A stretch of 64,000 nt of DNA from positions 310,001 through 374,000 of the forward strand of contig CAWERR010000009.1 of assembly GCA_963811585.1 (NCBI GenBank), read 5' to 3'. Shown here in pieces: positions 17,823 through 25,998 of the stretch (position 1 is its first letter; every line of letters begins with the position of its first letter). Source of the DNA: JACDHG01 sp963811585. GTDB taxonomy: Bacteria > Actinomycetota > Actinomycetes > Propionibacteriales > Nocardioidaceae. Below the pieces are notes generated by a model, which did not search any database, had not been told where the DNA came from, and saw nothing but the letters and a program-made list of their open reading frames with translations. The position numbers were made by a program, and so were the translations under genes.

Positions 17823-18812
17823 GTGAGTCGTCGCGCCGCGATCTTGTTCCTGGGCCTTGGCGTGGCCTGGGGCATCCCGTACCTGCTCATCAAGGTCGCG
17901 GTCGATGAGCTCTCGCCGGCAGAGCTCGTCCTCGCCCGCTGCGCGATCGCAGCCGTGCTGCTCCTCCCGATCGCGGTTGCGCGTGGTGCCGTGCGGCCGG
18001 TGCTGCGGCACTGGCGGTGGATGGTCGCGTTCACGATCATCGAGATCGCGATCCCGTGGGTGGCTCTCGGCTCGGCGGAGGAGCGTTTGTCCAGCTCGAC
18101 GACGGGGCTGCTCATCGCGGCCGTACCGCTCGTGGGTCTCGGCTTCGCGTTCGTCACCGGGCAGGCCGAGCGGCTCAGCCCGGCCGGCTGGCTCGGCTTG
18201 GCCCTGGGGATCGCCGGGGTCGCCGCGCTGGTGGGACTCGATGTGGAGACCTCCGACCTCGGCGCCGTTGGGTATCTCGGAATTACCGTGGTCGGCTACG
18301 CGATCGGTCCCGCCATCCTGGCGCGCAGGCTCGGCGCTTTGCCGGGGATCGGCGTGATGGCGGTGGCGCTCACGTTGACGTCGCTGATGTACGTCCCGGT
18401 GGTGCTGGTCGCCGACGGGGTTCCCACCGGCATGCCGTCGACCGACGTCGTCGTGTCCGTCGTACTGCTCGCCATCGTCTGCACAGCTGCTGCGTTCTTG
18501 CTCCTGTTCGCGCTGGTGGGCGAGGTCGGCCCGGTCCGCGCTACCACGATCACCTACATCAACCCGGCCGTTGCCGTGATCGCGGGAGCGCTGGTGCTCG
18601 ACGAGGAGGTCACCGTCGTCACGGTCGTCGGCTTCCTGCTCGTCGTCGCTGGCTCCTACCTCGTCAACAAGGGGCCGCGGCACAAGCCCCGGCCGACCCC
18701 GGCGAGCCCGGGCGTCACCGACAGTGCCCAGACCTCGCAAGACCTCCCCGGGTATGAGCCACAAATGAACCGCGAGGAGGTTCGGGGACCTACATCAGGG
18801 GCCAAGCCCTGA
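17823..18812 (+). CDS. EamA/DMT family transporter
   Basis: 329 residues, ten membrane helices in two EamA repeats: AILFLGLGVAWGIPYLLIKV starts repeat 1, and LGITVVGYAIGPAILARRLG repeat 2, ending ATTITYINPAVAVIAGALVL. It likely exports amino acids or other small metabolites. GTG 17823 is preferred because GGCGGAG precedes it and the first helix begins right after; ATG 17796 is an alternative. The last 45 residues form a polar tail. The gene is intact in the otherwise frameshifted stretch. Confidence 0.88.
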   Translation: MSRRAAILFLGLGVAWGIPYLLIKVAVDELSPAELVLARCAIAAVLLLPIAVARGAVRPVLRHWRWMVAFTIIEIAIPWVALGSAEERLSSSTTGLLIAAVPLVGLGFAFVTGQAERLSPAGWLGLALGIAGVAALVGLDVETSDLGAVGYLGITVVGYAIGPAILARRLGALPGIGVMAVALTLTSLMYVPVVLVADGVPTGMPSTDVVVSVVLLAIVCTAAAFLLLFALVGEVGPVRATTITYINPAVAVIAGALVLDEEVTVVTVVGFLLVVAGSYLVNKGPRHKPRPTPASPGVTDSAQTSQDLPGYEPQMNREEVRGPTSGAKP

Positions 18813-18815
18813 GGA

Positions 18816-20149
18816 CTATCCCTGCTGCCTGGCGGGACGGTTGCGTCTGGCCCGCTCGTACCGTGCCAACGCCTCGATCCGCTCATCGCTGTGGTCGACG
18901 ATCGGGTTTCGCGGTTCGTGGATCTCCGGCGCCGGGACGTCCTTCAGTTCGGACACATAGCGTCGGATGTAGTCACCGCTCGGGTCGAACTTCTTGCCTT
19001 GCTCGATCGGGTTGAAGACGCGGAAGTACGGGCGCCGCGTCGGTGCCACATCCGGCTGTCCACTGCCAGCCGTGCTGTTGGAGGCGAGGTCGCCATCGAC
19101 GAGCCAGCGCATGAAGTGCCGCGCTCCGTGCTGCCACTCGATGTGCAGGTCCTTGACGAGGAAGCTGGCCACGATCATCCGGACCCGGTTGTGCATCCAC
19201 CCCTCGACCCGCAACTGTCGCATCCCGGCGTCGACGATCGGAAAGCCCGTGCGGCCTGCCCTCCAAGCCTCGAATGCGTCACCCGGCTCGTCGTAGTCCA
19301 TCTCCGCGAACTCCGGCCTGTAGTAATCGCCGGGCAGTCTCCGGACGACGGGCCAAGCACGTCGGCGTAGAACTCGCGCCAGGCCAGCTCGGTGCGGTAC
19401 GACGTCGACCGACCTGCTGCCGCTGCATCGGCCTCAGCGAGGTCGGCCAGCATCGTGCGCGGGTGGATCTCGCCCCACTTGAGGTGTACCGACATGTGCG
19501 AGGTCGCGTCGAGGTCCGGACGGTCGCGCTTCGCCTGCGTAGTCGTCAGATGCCGTCGAGCCCAATGCCCGCCAGTGCCGGCGCGCCGCCTCCTCGCCTG
19601 CGGACGGTAGGACCATGCCCTCCGGCAGCCGCGCCGCCGGCCAGTCGTCGCGTACAGCGACGCAGTGCCACGAGACGTTGCGCGGGGTGGCGAGCGCTGC
19701 CGCCAGCCATGGTCGGGCCAGGCCTTCGAATAGGGCGTGAAGACCTGGTAGCCGGCGTCCTGCTGGTTGCGCACCCGGCCGGGGGCGACGGCGTACGGCG
19801 AACCGGTCCGGACAAGCGGCGACCTCGATCTCCGCCAAGGCCGCTTCGACGGCGAGGTCACGTTCGAGCCGTACGGGCCGAAGTCGTCGGCGATGTGCAC
19901 GACTCTCGCCTGCGCCTCGCGAGCCACGGTCGCGCACCATCGCCGCGGGTCGCCGGTCCGCGTGACCACCAGGCCGCCGATCCGATCGGTCGAGCGCGGC
20001 GAGGCTGGCCAGCAGGTAGCACCGGCGGCCGGCCCGGCCGGATCCCAGAGCCGGGGGTCGAACACGAACAGCGGCACGACCTCGTCCGCCGCCGGCGCCT
20101 CGACGAGAGCCGGGTTGTCGGCAAGCCGCAAGTCGCGCCGGAACCACAT
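18816..20149 (-). pseudogene. Deoxyribodipyrimidine photolyase (cryptochrome family), frameshifted
   Basis: About 444 residues if repaired. Start MWFRRDLRLADNPAL, the photolyase antenna-domain signature, then VVPLFVFDPRLWDPAG, QVFTPYSKAW, SVHLKWGEIHPRTMLADL, ELAWREFYADVL, and the FAD-binding end FPIVDAGMRQLRVEGWMHNR, MIVASFLVKDLHIEWQHGAR, LASNSTAGSGQPD and YFRVFNPIEQGKKFDP. The enzyme splits UV dimers with blue light. At least four single-base shifts occur between 19330 and 20050. The start overlaps no other gene and diverges from ideR. Confidence 0.88.
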
Positions 20150-20205
20150 GACCGACCGTCGTCATCGGCCCACCATGCCCAGTACCCGACGGTCGTGCGC
20201 CCTCT

Positions 20206-20211
20206 TACACT
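20206..20211 (+). promoter_or_regulatory. -10-like box before ideR
   Basis: TACACT fits TANNNT in the divergent region between the photolyase and ideR genes. It would start the ideR transcript near 20218, giving a 5' leader of about 75 bases before GTG 20293. No iron-box palindrome was recognised. Confidence 0.35.
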
Positions 20212-20292
20212 GGCGTGGCCGATGCGGACACAATGACGGTGCCCGGCACCGCGAGCCAGCCAACGAGGACGGCGACAGGTGGAAAGCGCGGC

Positions 20293-20984
20293 GTGACCGA
20301 TCTCATCGACACGACTGAGATGTACCTCCGGACGATCTTCGAGCTCGAAGAGGAGGGCATCGTCCCCCTGCGCGCGCGGATCGCCGAGCGGCTGCACCAG
20401 TCCGGTCCCACCGTGAGCCAGACCGTCGCCCGGATGGAGCGAGACGGGTTGCTGACGGTCGAGGGCGACCGACACCTCGAGCTGACCGAAGAGGGCAGCC
20501 AGCTCGCGACCCGGGTGATGCGCAAGCACCGGCTGGCCGAGCGGCTGCTGATCGACGTGATCGGCCTCGAGTGGGAGGACGTCCACGCCGAGGCCTGCCG
20601 CTGGGAGCACGTGATGTCGGAGACGGTGGAGCGCCGGCTGCTCGAGATCCTCGATCACCCGACCGTGTCGCCGTACGGCAACCCGATCCCAGGCCTCGCA
20701 CGAGCTCGGCGAGGGGCTGTCCGGGGAGGGGTTCCTCGACGGCGTCGAGCCGCTCGACTCAGATCGTCAGGGACGACAAGCTGCGCGTCGTCGATCGGCC
20801 GGATCGCCGAGCCGATCCAGACCGACGAGGAGCTGATGGCGGTCTTGCGCCGGGTCGGCGCCGCTACCGGGCAAGGTCATCAAGGTGGCGCTGGGCGCGG
20901 AGGGCGTGCTGGTCGGCGAGCGGCGGCGAGACGGCCGAGATCGACGTCGAGGCGGCCACCCACCTGTTCGTGCGCCGGCTCTGA
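20293..20984 (+). pseudogene. ideR: Iron-dependent repressor IdeR/DtxR, frameshifted in the C-terminal half
   Basis: The first 135 residues are continuous and nearly identical in pattern to mycobacterial IdeR: LIDTTEMYLRTIFELEEEGI, LRARIAERLHQSGPTVSQTV (helix-turn-helix), HRLAERLLIDVIGLEWEDVH and ACRWEHVMSETVERRLLEIL, containing the metal-site Cys/His/Glu residues. The FeoA/SH3-like end follows in shifted frames (GEGLSGEGFLDGVEPLD, IVRDDKLRVV, IAEPIQTDEELMAVLRRVGA, EIDVEAATHLFVRRL). Shifts near 20700, 20762, 20800, 20872 and 20925. IdeR with Fe2+ represses siderophore and iron-uptake genes and is normally essential, which argues for sequencing error. Confidence 0.88.
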
Positions 20985-21030
20985 CGCGTCGTCGTCGACC
21001 GACTCCACGGGATCGCCGTGAGCTCGACAC

Positions 21031-22259
21031 GTGAAGAGCCCCTTCAGCGGCCTGCCGCGGGAGGTCGCGGTGCTCGCTGCCGTCGCGGTCGCGGTTGCGA
21101 TCGGGTTCGGCGTCGTCGCGCCGGCCATTCCGGTGTTCGCCGAGTCGTTCGGGGTCGGCAAGACGGCCGCCGGGGCCGTCATCTCCGCGTTCGCGCTGAT
21201 GCGCTTCGTGTCTGCCCTGGCCGGCGGTCGGCTGGTCGACGCGTTCGGCGAGCGGATCATCCTGGCCACCGGCATCTTCATCGTCGCCGTGCTCGACCGG
21301 GCTCGCGGGCTTGTCGCAGAACTACACGCAGCTGCTGCGTGCTGCGCGGCGTCGGCGGCATCGGCTCGGCGATGTTCACGGTGTCGGCGACGGCACTGCT
21401 GTTCCGCGTGGTCGAGGGCAGCAGCCGCGGCCGGGCGAGCGGGCTGTTCCAGTCAGGCTTCCTGATCGGGGGACTGCTCGGCCCGCTCGTCGGCGGCTTC
21501 CTCACCGACTACTCGCTGCGGCTGCCGTTCTACGTGTACGCCGTCTCGCTCATCGCCGCGGGCTCGATCGGCTGCGGTCTTCTTGACATGCGGCGCGGGA
21601 CCGAGTCCCGGAAGGCGATGCCGGACGCCGACGGCAGCGCGGAGCCCGAGGAGACGACGTCGGTCAGCCGAGGCCTGGGCGCATCCGAGCATACCGCGCG
21701 GCCGTGGCGGTGAGCTTCGCGATCGGGCTTGGCCTTGTTCGGGGTCCGGATGAGCCTGGTCCCGCTGTTCGTGACCGAGGGGATGCATGCAGCGACCGGT
21801 CTGGATCGGCATCGGCTTCTTGTGCTCGTCGATCGCTCAAGCGGGTTTCTGGTCGTTCGCCGGCCGGTACGTCGACCGGCGCGGCCGCAAGCCGGCCATG
21901 GTCGTCGGGTCGCTGGTCGCGGCGCTGGCGACCTCGGGATGATCGCGGTCACGACCCAGCTGCCGGTCTTCCTGCTCGCGATGATGGCGGTCGGCGTCGG
22001 CGGTGCGTTCGTCGGGACAGCGCCCGGCGCCGTCGTCGGTGACGTGATGGACGGTCGCGGCGGCCGGGTCGTCGCGGTCTTCCAGATGTCCTCCGACCTC
22101 GGTGCGATCACGGGCCCGTTGGTGGCGGGATTCCTTGCCGACAAGGTGTCGTTCGGGTCGGCCTTCACTGCCACTGCGGTGGTGCTCTTCATTGCGCTGG
22201 CGATGTCCCTGCGCATGCTGGAGACCGCCCCCACCACCACCAGCCGAACCGTCACTTAG
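21031..22259 (+). pseudogene. MFS transporter, frameshifted, 3' end inside a repeat array
   Basis: Starts at GTG 21031 (KSPFSGLPREVAVLAAVAV), then GFGVVAPAIPVFAESFGVGK, RFVSALAGGRLVDAFGERI (A-motif), GSAMFTVSATALLFRVVEGS, GRASGLFQSGFLIGGLLGPL, RRGRKPAMVVGSLVAALAT and MSSDLGAITGPLVAGFLADK. About 12 helices, TCR/Tet-like MFS. Shifts near 21293, 21335, 21690, 21730, 21800 and 21935. The last residues SRTVT and the stop TAG (22257-22259) lie in a 22-bp repeat unit. Located 46 bases after ideR on the same strand. Substrate unknown. Confidence 0.85.
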
Positions 22260-22362
22260 TTGCGCCCGAGCCGTCACCTTCTTGCGCCCGAGCCGTCACT
22301 TTGTTGCGCCCGAGCCGTCAGTCTGTTGCGCCCGAGCGCGCAACTAGTTGACGGGTCGGCGG
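22237..22362. repeat. Second 22-bp repeat array at an MFS 3' end
   Basis: Units at 22259, 22281, 22303 and a truncated one at 22325 share TTGCGCCCGAGCCGTCAC at exact 22-bp spacing. A degenerate unit (22237-22258) forms the last codons of the MFS gene. GAGCCGTCAC is the reverse complement of GTGACGGCTC, the core of the array at 15121-15296. The array ends with the palindrome CAACTAGTTG (22341-22350), then AGTTGACGGGTCGGCGG (22346-22362), identical to the end of the first array. TCA triplets give stops on the minus strand. Confidence 0.85.
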
Positions 22363-22430
22363 CAATTAATTGACTGGTCGGCCGGCGGGGCGAGGCTATC
22401 TTGCCGTTTGGGCAACGGGAGAGCGGTGGC

Positions 22431-23523
22431 ATGAGGTCGGGGACAGTTCGACCGGGGCGTGGACTAGCCCTCGCGGAGCGTGGGCTGGCCCTCGCGGGGC
22501 GCGGGCTGGCTCTGCTCGTCGCCAGCGCGCTCGTCGTCAGCGGCTGCCGCTCGGGGTCTGAGTCCAAACCGCCTCCCGAGACCGCGCCGCTGCCCCGCCA
22601 GACCACGGGGGAGTGCGGCGACTCCGGATCGCGTACGACCCGACGAACGGCTACGAGGCCAGTGCCTTCATCGTCGGCAAGCTCGCCGCGGAAGAGCTCG
22701 ACTGCGACGGTCACTACGTGAAGACCACGACAAGCAAAGCCTGGCGACTGGTGGCTCGCGGCGACGCCGATGTCTACCTCGACGCCTACGGCAGCCCCGA
22801 CCTGCGCGCAAGCTGACCGGCGAGGACGGCCCGGTGACCCTGGTCGGACCGAACGGCGTCCGGCGGCGTCGACCTGCTGGCTCCATAGTTCATGGGCGAA
22901 GCGGGCCTTGCCGACATCCCGCGACTTCGATGACTGGCGCCTGAGATCGGCTGGGGCGAGCTCGACGCCGGCGATCACGCACCGTGCCGGCTGATGCCGC
23001 TGGCGCAGGCGTTGGTGGACTCCCAGAACCTCGACGACTACGTCACGCGACTACGTGCACAGCCGCAGTCCGCGGTCCGGGATGCGCGACCTGCTGCGGC
23101 AGCCTCGCGGACAACGACCGCCACGGCAGCCGAATCTCTATCTCGTCGAAGGGCCACGTGACTTCCTCGGCGACGGCGCCGGCCGGCATTCCGTCGAGGT
23201 GCCCGGGTCTGCGTCCGACGGCGTGCGTGCCCGAACGCGCTGTCGACACTGTGCTCCCTGAACGACTTCAGCTACCAGAAGATCGTCAACTCCGACTTCG
23301 CCGAGTCCGGCAGCCCCGCCTACAACCTCGTCTACAAGTACCGGCTCGAGCAGCGAGGACGCCGCGACATCCTCGAGATCGTCGAGCTCAGCGGCTTTGA
23401 CGTCGAGGGGCTGACGTCGCGTCGTGGATCAACACGCATCCGAACGTGTGGAAGCGCTGGCTGGAATACGTCGAGCCAGCGCCTCATCTGGTGCGCTGCT
23501 GTCATGCAGCTGGTCATGCCTAA
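22431..23523 (+). pseudogene. Substrate-binding lipoprotein, glycine-betaine/OpuAC-like, frameshifted
   Basis: Starts at ATG 22431 with GGGAGAG upstream. A lipoprotein signal ends LALLVASALVVSGCRSGS. Then come LRIAYDPTNGYEASAFIVGK, TTTSKAWRLVARGDADVYLD, TGEDGPVTLVGPNGV, CSLNDFSYQKIVNSDFAESG, SPAYNLVYKYRLE, ILEIVELSGFDVEG and HPNVWKRWLEYVEP. This is the OpuAC-like periplasmic fold that binds quaternary amines or similar solutes, but no permease or ATPase gene is adjacent. At least seven single-base shifts are required. The residue string suggests a specialised actinobacterial subgroup; ligand not known. Confidence 0.7.
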
Positions 23524-23668
23524 CTAAAGACGCTGACACCTCCAGGACCAACCAGCAGTCCGACAATGATCAGCACGATGCCCCAGCAGGATCTGGGAAC
23601 GCACGAGTCGCGACGATGCCGGAGATGACCACGAGGATGACTGCAAGGATCCAGAGAATGAATTCCAT
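23520..23668 (-). pseudogene. GPGG-motif small membrane protein, frameshifted
   Basis: ATG at 23668 preceded by AAGGAGG. The first frame gives MEFILWILAVILVVISGIVA, the next frame gives WGIVLIIVGLLVGPGGVSVF with stop. Together they match the roughly 50-residue two-helix actinobacterial protein ending in GPGG-SxF. One shift lies near 23590. It converges with the substrate-binding protein gene. Function unknown. Confidence 0.65.
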
Positions 23669-23861
23669 GTTGTGCCTCCTTCGGGCTGTGCAGTTCCCCT
23701 CTCGGATGACGGCTAAACCTGAGATGAATTATGCGACAGGCTCCGAGGCCGGGATGACCCGGCGAAGGCAGATCTACGCGGAGGCAGGTCCGGCTGCGTG
23801 GCATCATTCGTCGCGTCTGGCCTAGCCATGCGGCGATGCATGCCACTGGATAGGTAGCCCG

Positions 23862-24578
23862 TTGCTGACGCGCCCTCGCCGCGGGTATGGTCGCCGGAGG
23901 GTGCGTTCGCCAGAGGTGCGACGGTGGGCTTGGAGGGCGGCTGCGGCGCGAGCGGCCACGTCGGCTCACCCGCAACGCAGGTGCGCAGGGGCGTCGTTCT
24001 GGGTGAAGGACAAGCACTTCTACTACTCCGACTGGTATGCCGGAAGGCACCGCAAGATGATCCCCTTCGGTTGCACTCGCGCGCCGTTCTACGACCCCGA
24101 CCCGCGCTGCGCGCGTCAGCGCGGCTTCCATCACGGGCTCGATGTCGCGATGGCGTGCGGTAACAAGTTGTACGCCGGCTATCGCACACGTGTCGTGGAT
24201 CCCGCGTCGGCCGGCTCACTCGGCGGCGCATACGGCCCCCACGCGTTCCGCTTGCGCAGTGCACGTTTCGACAAGGACTTCGTCATCGGCCACGTTCGTC
24301 GCGTCTTCGTCGAACCGGGAGACCGAGTCCGTCGGGGTGAGCTGATCGCGTTGGCGTCGGACGCGGGGGCGCCTGACGGCTGTCATCTCCATTTCGAGGT
24401 GCGTCCCGTGGCGGCGGGCTACCAGAGCGCTGTTGCGCCGTACCGCTTCATCGACCTCCGCCGCAGTCGCCGCTACGTCATCCTCGCTGAGCCGCTGCTC
24501 GCCATCCTCGCTAGGGTCGAAGGCCCCGATCGAGAGGAGCAGCGTTGCCGGCTTCGAACGAGAAACGGACGAGCTTGA
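23862..24578 (+). CDS. M23 (LytM) peptidase family protein
   Basis: About 238 residues in this frame. The LytM core shows both zinc motifs: HxxxD in GFHHGLDVAMACGNKLY and HxH in GCHLHFEVRP, with VEPGDRVRRGELIALASDAG between. Such proteins cut peptidoglycan cross-bridges outside the cell. No signal peptide is visible in the Arg-rich N-terminus, so the true start is doubtful and a frameshift near 23950-23990 is possible, as in the neighbours. The 3' end overlaps the next gene by 34 bases. Confidence 0.65.
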   Translation: MLTRPRRGYGRRRVRSPEVRRWAWRAAAARAATSAHPQRRCAGASFWVKDKHFYYSDWYAGRHRKMIPFGCTRAPFYDPDPRCARQRGFHHGLDVAMACGNKLYAGYRTRVVDPASAGSLGGAYGPHAFRLRSARFDKDFVIGHVRRVFVEPGDRVRRGELIALASDAGAPDGCHLHFEVRPVAAGYQSAVAPYRFIDLRRSRRYVILAEPLLAILARVEGPDREEQRCRLRTRNGRA

Positions 24579-25870
24579 TCGTCGACGTGCTGATCGAGGC
24601 CTTCGAGCCGCTGATGAAGGCCGACCCCGACGGGATTCCGGACGAAGTTTCGCAAGATGGCGGCGGACCCGTTCGCGTTCTATCGCGGCAGCGCCTGTCT
24701 CTTCTACGCCGACATGGCCAGCCGCAAGGACACACTGGCCGACGAACGCACAAGCAGGGTGTGGATCCACGGCGACCTGCACGTCGAGAACTTCGGTACG
24801 TACATGAACTCCGAAGGAGTGCTCGTCTTCGACGTCAACGACTTCGACGAGGCCTATCTCGGCCACTTCTCCTGGGACCTCCGCCGCTTCGTGGCCAGCC
24901 TGGCCCTGATGGGCTGGCAGAAAGCGCTGCCCGAGGATGACATCCGCGACCTTGCCACCGGTGTACCTGCAGGCGTACGTCGAGCAGGTCGGCCACTACG
25001 TCGAGAGACCGATGACCAGGCGTTCGCACTGCGCCTCGACAACACCGACGGGCGCGATCCACGAGGTGCTTGCTCGCTGCCCGGATCGCGACCAGGAACG
25101 CGCTGCTGGACTCGATGACCGAGATCGTCGACAACGAACGACGGTTCGCCAGGGGAGCCGACATGCGCGGTGCTCAGCAAGACAGAGCGCAGCGGGTCGA
25201 AGGCTGCGTTCAAGCGCTACCTCAAGACGATTCCCGACGCCAAGCGTCGAGCGCCATGAAGTGTTCTACGACGTCAAGGACATCGTCGGTAAGAAGGGGT
25301 TCGGCATCGGGAGTGCCGGCTTGCCGGCTTACAACGTGCTGATCGAGGGCTACAACCAGGCGCTCGAGAACGACATCGTCCTGACGATGAAGCAGGGAAA
25401 CGTCGCCGCCGCAAGCCGCGTGGTCGACGACGAACGGGTGCGGGACTTCTTCGAGCACGAGGGACATCGCACGGTCGTCAGCCAGCGCGCCCTCCAGGTG
25501 CACACCGACCCGTTCCTCGGTTGGACGACGGTCGACAAGCGTGGGGTTCGTGGTGTCCGAGCTGTCGCCGTACGAAGCAGACCTCGACTGGTCAGAGGTC
25601 ACCGAGCCGGAGGAGATGGCGCCAGCCCTCACGTTGCTGGGCTGTGCGACCGCCAAGATCCATTGTGTCTCCGACGAGGACAGCGACGAAGACCTCGTCG
25701 ACTTCCAGACGGAGGAGGTGATCGCCGGGGCCATCGGCGACGACCCGGAAGAGTTCATCGCCGACCTTGTCGACTTTGGAGAGTCGTATGCGATCCGGGC
25801 GCGGCGGGACCATAGCTTGTTTGTCGACGCATTTCGTAGCGGAAAGTTCGACCTCGTCTCCGCGACTTGA
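24545..25870 (+). pseudogene. DUF2252 family protein, frameshifted
   Basis: About 440 residues if repaired. TTG 24545 with GAGAGGAG five bases upstream. Seen: DPFAFYRGSACLFYADMA, RVWIHGDLHVENFGTYM (kinase-like HGDxHxxN), VFDVNDFDEAYLGHFSWDLR (like a DFD metal loop), FGIGSAGLPAYNVLIEGYNQ, KQGNVAAASRVVDDE, RTVVSQRALQVHTDPFLGW and VVSELSPYEADLDWSEVTEP. This is the DUF2252 family, with a protein-kinase/aminoglycoside-kinase-like fold; substrate unknown. Shifts near 24645, 24960, 25015, 25060, 25160, 25235 and 25545. Confidence 0.85.
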
Positions 25871-25900
25871 GCGTATAAACGATCACTAGTTGCTATTTGC

Positions 25901-25931
25901 TTGCACACACAGCGTGATCAGGGCCTAGGCT
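25901..25931 (+). promoter_or_regulatory. Candidate promoter of the GGDEF-EAL gene
   Basis: TTGCAC (25901-25906), 19 bases, TAGGCT (25926-25931), in an unusually AT-rich stretch. GATCAC (25881-25886) and GTGATC (25914-25919) form a 39-base inverted pair around the -35 position. Confidence 0.4.
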
Positions 25932-25998
25932 CTGGTACGTCGGCCCAGACCTCGACGACATGCCACTAAGGCACTCGATGAGGCAGGGAGACGGGCCC

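Noticed and set aside
17784..18764. 326-residue minus-strand gene opposite the EamA gene
   Set aside because: Composition is Asp/Arg/His-rich as expected for an antisense frame in GC-rich DNA, and the EamA protein is clear.
11593..25870. Programmed frameshifting or genuine mass pseudogenisation
   Set aside because: No slippery sites recur, breaks are many per gene, and essential-type genes such as ideR and citrate synthase are affected equally; assembly error is simpler.
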